Positions 59,948 through 64,000 of a DNA stretch of 64,000 bases are shown here, in pieces. The stretch is taken from positions 372,001-436,000 of the forward strand of contig NZ_JBLAVB010000003.1 in assembly GCF_047263945.1 (NCBI RefSeq). The letters are read 5' to 3'. Origin of the DNA: Rhodospirillum sp047263945. GTDB taxonomy: Bacteria > Pseudomonadota > Alphaproteobacteria > Rhodospirillales > Rhodospirillaceae. The notes beneath the pieces were generated by a model. That model was not told the DNA's origin. It saw only the letters and a program-made list of their open reading frames with translations, and did no database searches. Made by a program: the position numbers and the translations under genes. Each line of letters opens with the position of its first letter. The stretch's first letter is position 1.

Positions 59948-60478
59948 GTGGCCGCCCGCTGGTATGTCATCCATGTCTATTCCGGTTTTGAGAATAAGGT
60001 CGCCCAATCCGTTCGAGAGCAGGCCGTTCAAAAGGGCCTGGATCATCTGATTGAGGAAGTCCTGGTCCCGACCGAAGAGGTGGTCGAGGTTCGTCGAGGT
60101 GCCAAAGTCAGTGCTGATCGCAAGTTCTTCCCAGGTTACGTCCTGGTCAAGATGGAACTGATCGATGAGACGTGGCACCTGATCACTAATACGGCCAAAG
60201 TGACCGGTTTTCTGGGGAGTAAGGGGCGTCCGTCTCCGATCACGGAGAAGGAAGCGCAACACATCCTGCATCAGGTCCAGGAAGGGATTGAGCGGCCCAA
60301 GCCCTCCATTACCTTCGATGTGGGTGAGCAGGTCCGTGTGAGCGATGGTCCTTTCGCCAGCTTCAATGGAATGGTTGAAGAGGTTGACGAGGAAAAGGCG
60401 CGCCTCAAGGTCTCCGTTTCCATCTTCGGGCGGTCGACGCCGGTAGAATTGGAATATACCCAGGTGGAGAAAGTTTAA
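59948..60478 (+). CDS. nusG: Transcription termination/antitermination factor NusG
   Basis: This 176-residue protein has an N-terminal NGN domain (ARWYVIHVYSGFENKVAQSV, RKFFPGYVLVKMEL) and a C-terminal KOW domain (VGEQVRVSDGPFASFNGMVE). It binds RNA polymerase and links it to Rho or the ribosome. The start is GTG at 59948 with GGGAGG eight bases upstream; the open frame upstream reads through secE. Confidence 0.97.
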   Translation: MAARWYVIHVYSGFENKVAQSVREQAVQKGLDHLIEEVLVPTEEVVEVRRGAKVSADRKFFPGYVLVKMELIDETWHLITNTAKVTGFLGSKGRPSPITEKEAQHILHQVQEGIERPKPSITFDVGEQVRVSDGPFASFNGMVEEVDEEKARLKVSVSIFGRSTPVELEYTQVEKV

Positions 60479-60502
60479 GCTTTCGTTTTGATATTCCGTT
60501 CC

Positions 60503-60537
60503 AGTGCCCCATCCGACCAAGTGTCAGGTGGGGCACT
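60503..60537 (+). terminator. Hairpin between nusG and rplK
   Basis: The stem AGTGCCCCATCC with GGTGGGGCACT lies 24 bases after the nusG stop, without a T run. It is probably an attenuator or processing site; the stretch up to 60657 may also hold the rplK promoter. Confidence 0.5.
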
Positions 60538-60657
60538 CTGGATGGTGCAACGTGGGAGATCTCTTCCTAAAGGCCAGGGAAGATCGGACCACGGCCTTCG
60601 GGCACCCTGTACATAACAGGACTCTTCTAAAAGAGAGTTCCTAGGACCGAGGATAAG

Positions 60658-61086
60658 ATGGCAAAGAAAATTACCGGCTATATTAAGCTGCAGGTACCGG
60701 CGGGGAAGGCCAATCCTTCGCCTCCCATCGGCCCTGCGCTGGGTCAGCGCGGTTTGAACATCATGGAATTCTGCAAGGCTTTCAACGCAGCGACGCAGAA
60801 CATGGAACCGGGCATGCCGATTCCCGTCGTGATCACCGCCTATGGTGACCGCACGTTCTCCTTCGTGACCAAGACGCCGCCGGTCTCCTACTTCCTGAAG
60901 AAGGCCGCCAGCCTGTCGAAGGGGTCCCAGACTCCGGGTCGGAACACCGTCGGCAAGGTGACCATGGACCAGATCCGCGACATCGCCCAGCAGAAGATGC
61001 CGGACCTGAACTCGCCGACCATTGAATCCGCCATGGAAATGGTGCGGGGATCCGCACGGTCCATGGGTCTCTCGGTGGAGGAGTAA
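60658..61086 (+). CDS. rplK: 50S ribosomal protein L11
   Basis: This 142-residue protein of the GTPase-associated centre shows GYIKLQVPAGKANPSPPIGP, ALGQRGLNIMEFCKAFNA and the C-terminal GSARSMGLSVEE. It binds 23S rRNA near helices 43/44 and is the substrate of PrmA, also encoded in this window. rplA follows after four bases. Confidence 0.99.
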   Translation: MAKKITGYIKLQVPAGKANPSPPIGPALGQRGLNIMEFCKAFNAATQNMEPGMPIPVVITAYGDRTFSFVTKTPPVSYFLKKAASLSKGSQTPGRNTVGKVTMDQIRDIAQQKMPDLNSPTIESAMEMVRGSARSMGLSVEE

Positions 61087-61090
61087 GACC

Positions 61091-61792
61091 ATGGCGAAGA
61101 TCGGAAAGCGTTTGAAGGCCGCCAGGGAAGGGGTGAACCCCGAGACTTTGGTGGATTTGGTCAAAGCCGTTGATATGGTGAAGGTGCGTGCCACCGCCAA
61201 GTTCGACGAGACCATTGAAATTGCCATGAACCTGGGTGTTGATCCGCGTCACGCTGACCAGATGGTCCGTGGTGTCGTCTCCTTACCCCACGGCACCGGC
61301 AAGACCCTGCGGGTCGCCGTGTTCGCCAAAGGTGACAAGGCCGAGGAAGCCAAGGCCGCTGGCGCCGATATCGTCGGTGCTGACGACCTCGCTGCCGAGA
61401 TCCAGGGCGGAACGATGAATTTTGACCGCTGCATTGCCACCCCCGACATGATGGGTGTGGTTGGTCGGCTGGGTAAGGTTCTGGGTCCCCGCGGCCTGAT
61501 GCCGAACCCGAAGCTGGGCACTGTTACGATGGATGTGGCCGGTGCCGTAGCTGCGGCAAAGGCGGGTCAGGTGGAGTTCCGGGTGGAGAAGTCCGGTATC
61601 ATCCATGCTGGCATTGGTCGCGCGTCCTTCGAAGCCGGACAGTTGGTTGAGAATGTCCACGCGTTCGTCGACGCCATCAACAAGGCGAAGCCCACCGGGG
61701 CAAAGGGAGCCTATCTGAAGAAGGTGGCGTTGTCTTCGACCATGGGGCCGGGCGTTCGTGTGAACTTGAGCAGCCTGTCGGCCTCGGCCTAA
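61091..61792 (+). CDS. rplA: 50S ribosomal protein L1
   Basis: This 233-residue stalk protein starts MAKIGKRLKAAREGV and shows EIAMNLGVDPRHADQMVRG, GTGKTLRVAVFAKGDKA, GLMPNPKLGTVT and VEFRVEKSGIIHAGIG. In many bacteria L1 represses its own rplK-rplA message. The ATG at 61091 is four bases after rplK; the frame open before it is rplK in another phase. Confidence 0.99.
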   Translation: MAKIGKRLKAAREGVNPETLVDLVKAVDMVKVRATAKFDETIEIAMNLGVDPRHADQMVRGVVSLPHGTGKTLRVAVFAKGDKAEEAKAAGADIVGADDLAAEIQGGTMNFDRCIATPDMMGVVGRLGKVLGPRGLMPNPKLGTVTMDVAGAVAAAKAGQVEFRVEKSGIIHAGIGRASFEAGQLVENVHAFVDAINKAKPTGAKGAYLKKVALSSTMGPGVRVNLSSLSASA

Positions 61793-61813
61793 GGGTTGAA
61801 GATCTAAAGTTTT

Positions 61814-61839
61814 CCCGCAGACCGGAAGCGGTCTGCGGG
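61814..61839 (+). terminator. Perfect hairpin after rplA
   Basis: An 11-bp perfect stem CCCGCAGACCG, loop GAAG, then CGGTCTGCGGG lies about 20 bases after the rplA stop. No T run follows, so partial termination or attenuation before rplJL is likely. Confidence 0.65.
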
Positions 61840-62175
61840 GTTCGGACGGTTACACTGGCTCCTTGGAGCCAGGAAAATCGTCCAAACCTGTCCGAGACCG
61901 TGGGTGCTCCGCGCCATGAGGCAACGAGCTTAAAGGAAACACCGCCAACGCAGACGGGAGGTAGAATTAGGGTCCCGCGCCGGTTCGCCGGTTCGGGGTT
62001 TGGTTCGACTTCCGGGGCAGGTCCACCCCCGAACTGGGGAGGGGCAGTTGTCCCAATCCGGGCTTGGGTTTCCGCAAACGATGGTTTCGGAAACCTTGGC
62101 CACCGTTCGGGATATTGAGGGCAACCGATCCTCGCGGAACCTTGTGTTCCAAGGGATCAGGAAGCGGAGAACACC
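61840..62175 (+). promoter_or_regulatory. rplJL leader region (candidate L10 autoregulation site)
   Basis: This is the rest of a 383-bp gene-free stretch before rplJ. It includes a small hairpin (TGGCTCC-TT-GGAGCCA, about 61855-61871) and paired GC-rich segments around 61975-62130. The leader of rplJ commonly folds into the L10(L12)4 binding site for translational feedback; the exact motif was not located here. Confidence 0.45.
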
Positions 62176-62694
62176 GTGAACCGGGAAGAAAAACAGGAGC
62201 TGGTATCCGAGCTCAATTCCCTGTTCGGGGAGGCCCAGGCTGTTGTCGTGACCCACTACAAGGGCATGACCGTCGCCGAAATGGAGTCTCTTCGAGCTGG
62301 GATGCGGGAGGCGGGCGCCTCGTTCCGAGTCACCAAGAACCGGATCACGCGTCTTGCCCTCGCGGATACGCCGTTTGAAGGAATTGCCGATCTGTTCACC
62401 GGCCCCACGGCCATCGCTGTGTCCAGCGATCCCGTGGCGGCGGCTAAGGTCTGCGCCAATTTCGCCAAGAAGAACGAGAAGCTCGTGATTCTCGGCGGCG
62501 GCATGCAGGGCGTTGTCCTGGGTGTCGAAGGCGTCGAAGCCTTGGCCAAGCTGCCGTCCCTGGACGAGCTGCGCGCCAAGCTGGTTGGCATGATCAACAC
62601 CCCGGCCACTCGCATCGCAGGCGTCACTCAGGCGCCCGCCGGTCAGCTGGCTCGGGTCCTCAACGCGTATGCCACGAAGGGCGAGGCCGCCTGA
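62176..62694 (+). CDS. rplJ: 50S ribosomal protein L10
   Basis: This 172-residue base of the L7/L12 stalk begins VNREEKQELVSELNSLFGEA and has VTHYKGMTVAEMESLRAGMR, FRVTKNRITRLAL and a C-terminal helix that anchors L12 dimers. The start codon is GTG, preceded by AGCGGAGA. It is followed by rplL after 65 bp. Confidence 0.98.
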   Translation: MNREEKQELVSELNSLFGEAQAVVVTHYKGMTVAEMESLRAGMREAGASFRVTKNRITRLALADTPFEGIADLFTGPTAIAVSSDPVAAAKVCANFAKKNEKLVILGGGMQGVVLGVEGVEALAKLPSLDELRAKLVGMINTPATRIAGVTQAPAGQLARVLNAYATKGEAA

Positions 62695-62759
62695 TCGCGG
62701 TTCGTCATTGTGTAGAAACCCATTCGGAAGTCCGAAACCAAACTTACGGAGTAGAGTAA

Positions 62760-63134
62760 ATGGCTGATCTGGAAAAGCTCGTCGACGAGCTGTCCGCCCT
62801 GACCGTCCTTGAGGCAGCTGAACTGTCCAAGATGCTGGAAGAGAAGTGGGGCGTTTCCGCTGCCGCTCCGGTTGCTGCCGTCGCCGCCGCTCCTGGCGAA
62901 GCCGCGCCCGCCGCTGAAGAGAAGACCGAATTTGACGTCATCCTCGCCTCTGCCGGCGACAAGAAGATCAACGTCATTAAGGAAGTCCGCGCCATCACCG
63001 GCCTGGGTCTGAAGGAAGCCAAGGATCTGGTCGAAGGCGCTCCCAAGCCCGTTAAGGAAGGCGCGTCCAAGGACGAGGCCGAAGAAATGAAGAAGAAGCT
63101 CGAAGCTGTTGGGGCCACGGTTGAGCTGAAGTAA
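62760..63134 (+). CDS. rplL: 50S ribosomal protein L7/L12
   Basis: This 124-residue protein has an N-terminal dimerisation helix (VDELSALTVLEAAELSKMLE), an alanine/proline hinge (AAAPVAAVAAAPGEAAPAA) and a C-terminal factor-binding domain (EFDVILASAGDKKINVIKEV, GLGLKEAKDLVEGAPK). It recruits translation factors. TACGGAGTA lies upstream of the ATG. Confidence 0.99.
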   Translation: MADLEKLVDELSALTVLEAAELSKMLEEKWGVSAAAPVAAVAAAPGEAAPAAEEKTEFDVILASAGDKKINVIKEVRAITGLGLKEAKDLVEGAPKPVKEGASKDEAEEMKKKLEAVGATVELK

Positions 63135-63172
63135 TCTCGAATTGCTTCGAGGTTGCCAATAAGCCCATTGGG

Positions 63173-63215
63173 GGCCGGGGGACAGGACACGGATCTACGT
63201 GTCTTTCCTCCGGCC
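63173..63215 (+). terminator. Long hairpin between rplL and rpoB
   Basis: GGCCGGGGGACAGGACACG pairs with CGTGTCTTTCCTCCGGCC around a six-base loop, with a small internal bulge. It fits the attenuator or RNase III processing site usual in this spacer. The rest of 63135-63515 is AT-rich at 63290-63340 and holds no gene. Confidence 0.65.
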
Positions 63216-63515
63216 TTCCCGCGTTCCCGAAATGAGTGACTGTCTTAATTTGGATGCCGCCGACCACGTTCATTTTAATGCGACGCGGCAATCAAAAGTA
63301 GTTTTTTTGTTTTCTTTTCGTTTTTAGGTATTGTGTACCCAAACCCCCAATGGATCCGGAAAGTCACCGGTTTCATGGGGGGGTCCCAGGGCTCCCCCGG
63401 GCCGGTGTCGGCTTGGATCGGATGACCCAACCCTATGATTTAGTCCCGAACGGCTTCTGATCGGCGCGATCGAAAGCGGACCGGACTAGCGGCGAACCTG
63501 AGGTGAGGAGCGGTA

Positions 63516-64000
63516 ATGACCAAGTCGTTGACCAGTCGGAAGCGCATTCGTAAGGACTTCGGACGTATCCCGACCGTCGCCCCCATGCCGAACCTGATCG
63601 AGGTCCAAAAGAGCTCCTACGATCAGTTCTTGCAAATTGGCGTTCCTCTGGACAGGCGGACCGATAGCGGTCTGCAAGAGGTTTTCAAGTCGGTTTTCCC
63701 GATCAAGGATTTTTCGGGCAAGGGCGAGCTTGAGTTCGTGTCCTACGAACTGGAAGAGCCAAAGTACGACACCGATGAGTGCCAGCAGCGGGGCATGACC
63801 TTTGCCGCCCCCTTGAAGGTGACCTTGCGCTTGCTGGTGTGGGATGTCGACGAGGAAACCGGCGCCCGGTCCATTCGTGACATCAAGGAGCAGGATGTCT
63901 ACATGGGCGATATGCCCCTGATGACCTCCAATGGCACCTTTATCATTAATGGCACGGAGCGGGTGATTGTCTCCCAGATGCACCGGTCACCCGGCGTGTT
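63516..64000 (+). CDS. rpoB: RNA polymerase beta subunit (3' truncated by window end)
   Basis: The first ~161 residues of RpoB run to the window edge. They start MTKSLTSRKRIRKDFGRIPT and include NLIEVQKSSYDQFLQIGVP, VFPIKDFSGKGELEFVSYEL, the DVYMGDMPLMTSNGTFIING loop and TERVIVSQMHRSPGV. These identify the beta subunit protrusion and lobe. GAGGTGAGGAG lies upstream of ATG 63516. It is the last visible gene of the rplKAJL-rpoBC cluster. Confidence 0.98.
   Translation, partial: MTKSLTSRKRIRKDFGRIPTVAPMPNLIEVQKSSYDQFLQIGVPLDRRTDSGLQEVFKSVFPIKDFSGKGELEFVSYELEEPKYDTDECQQRGMTFAAPLKVTLRLLVWDVDEETGARSIRDIKEQDVYMGDMPLMTSNGTFIINGTERVIVSQMHRSPGV

Overview
The window is a GC-rich, gene-dense bacterial chromosome segment. 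It fits an alphaproteobacterium of the Rhodospirillales type (Rhodospirillum, Magnetospirillum and Azospirillum relatives). The reasons are the order tRNA-Tyr/tRNA-Gly/tuf/tRNA-Trp/secE/nusG/rplKAJL/rpoB, an Azospirillum-type phenylpyruvate decarboxylase, KorAB 2-oxoacid:ferredoxin oxidoreductase with an Allochromatium-type ferredoxin, and many multi-PAS and hybrid histidine kinases. The genus is not identified. No prophage, insertion sequence, CRISPR array or rRNA was seen.

Layout. 1-5.2 kb: end of a branched-chain amino-acid ABC transporter (LivM-G-F), then an EamA exporter, an L-2-amino-thiazoline-4-carboxylate hydrolase family protein and an M20 amidohydrolase, all co-directional. 5.2-12 kb: a diguanylate cyclase, an ornithine cyclodeaminase family enzyme, a possible 74-residue small protein, PrmA and a PAS histidine kinase. 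12-16 kb: a tight minus-strand operon with a 35-residue membrane peptide, a DUF420 protein, a divergent heme-copper-oxidase-like protein, ctaB and ctaA. 17.3-26.6 kb: a five-gene signalling island with two cysteine-free sulfite-oxidase-fold periplasmic proteins, two hybrid histidine kinases and a response regulator whose N-terminal 500 residues were not recognised. 26.9-31.8 kb: an esterase, a ferritin-like protein, korB, korA and a divergent ferredoxin.

31.9-39.3 kb holds an aromatic-amine dehydrogenase operon (aauBEDA), two mono-heme cytochromes c, ipdC and a GNAT gene, with a divergent AraC-type regulator. AADH and IpdC both yield aryl-acetaldehydes, one from amines in the periplasm and one from 2-keto acids in the cytoplasm. 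This suggests a catabolic unit for aromatic amino acids and their amines. 39.6-56.4 kb is mixed housekeeping and accessory: a DEAD-box helicase with a long repetitive tail, an isochorismatase-like hydrolase, a cyclic-nucleotide-binding protein, a TetR regulator, parE, a YciA-like thioesterase, an OmpA lipoprotein, hydrolases, two DUF2189 membrane proteins in the window, an orphan prepilin, a cupin_4 oxygenase and aminopeptidase P. 56.7-64 kb is the conserved translation/transcription block.

Non-coding structure is prominent. One ~140-bp multi-hairpin repeat occurs twice in opposite orientation with compensatory stem changes (7.2 and 39.4 kb). A second modular family occurs at 2.4, 43.0, 49.9 and 54.2 kb. 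A third type of structured spacer is at 27.7-28.0 kb. There is also a 26-bp-stem hairpin at 43.16 kb and a 17-bp tandem repeat at 56.6 kb. All calls come from reading the sequence; no database search was run.
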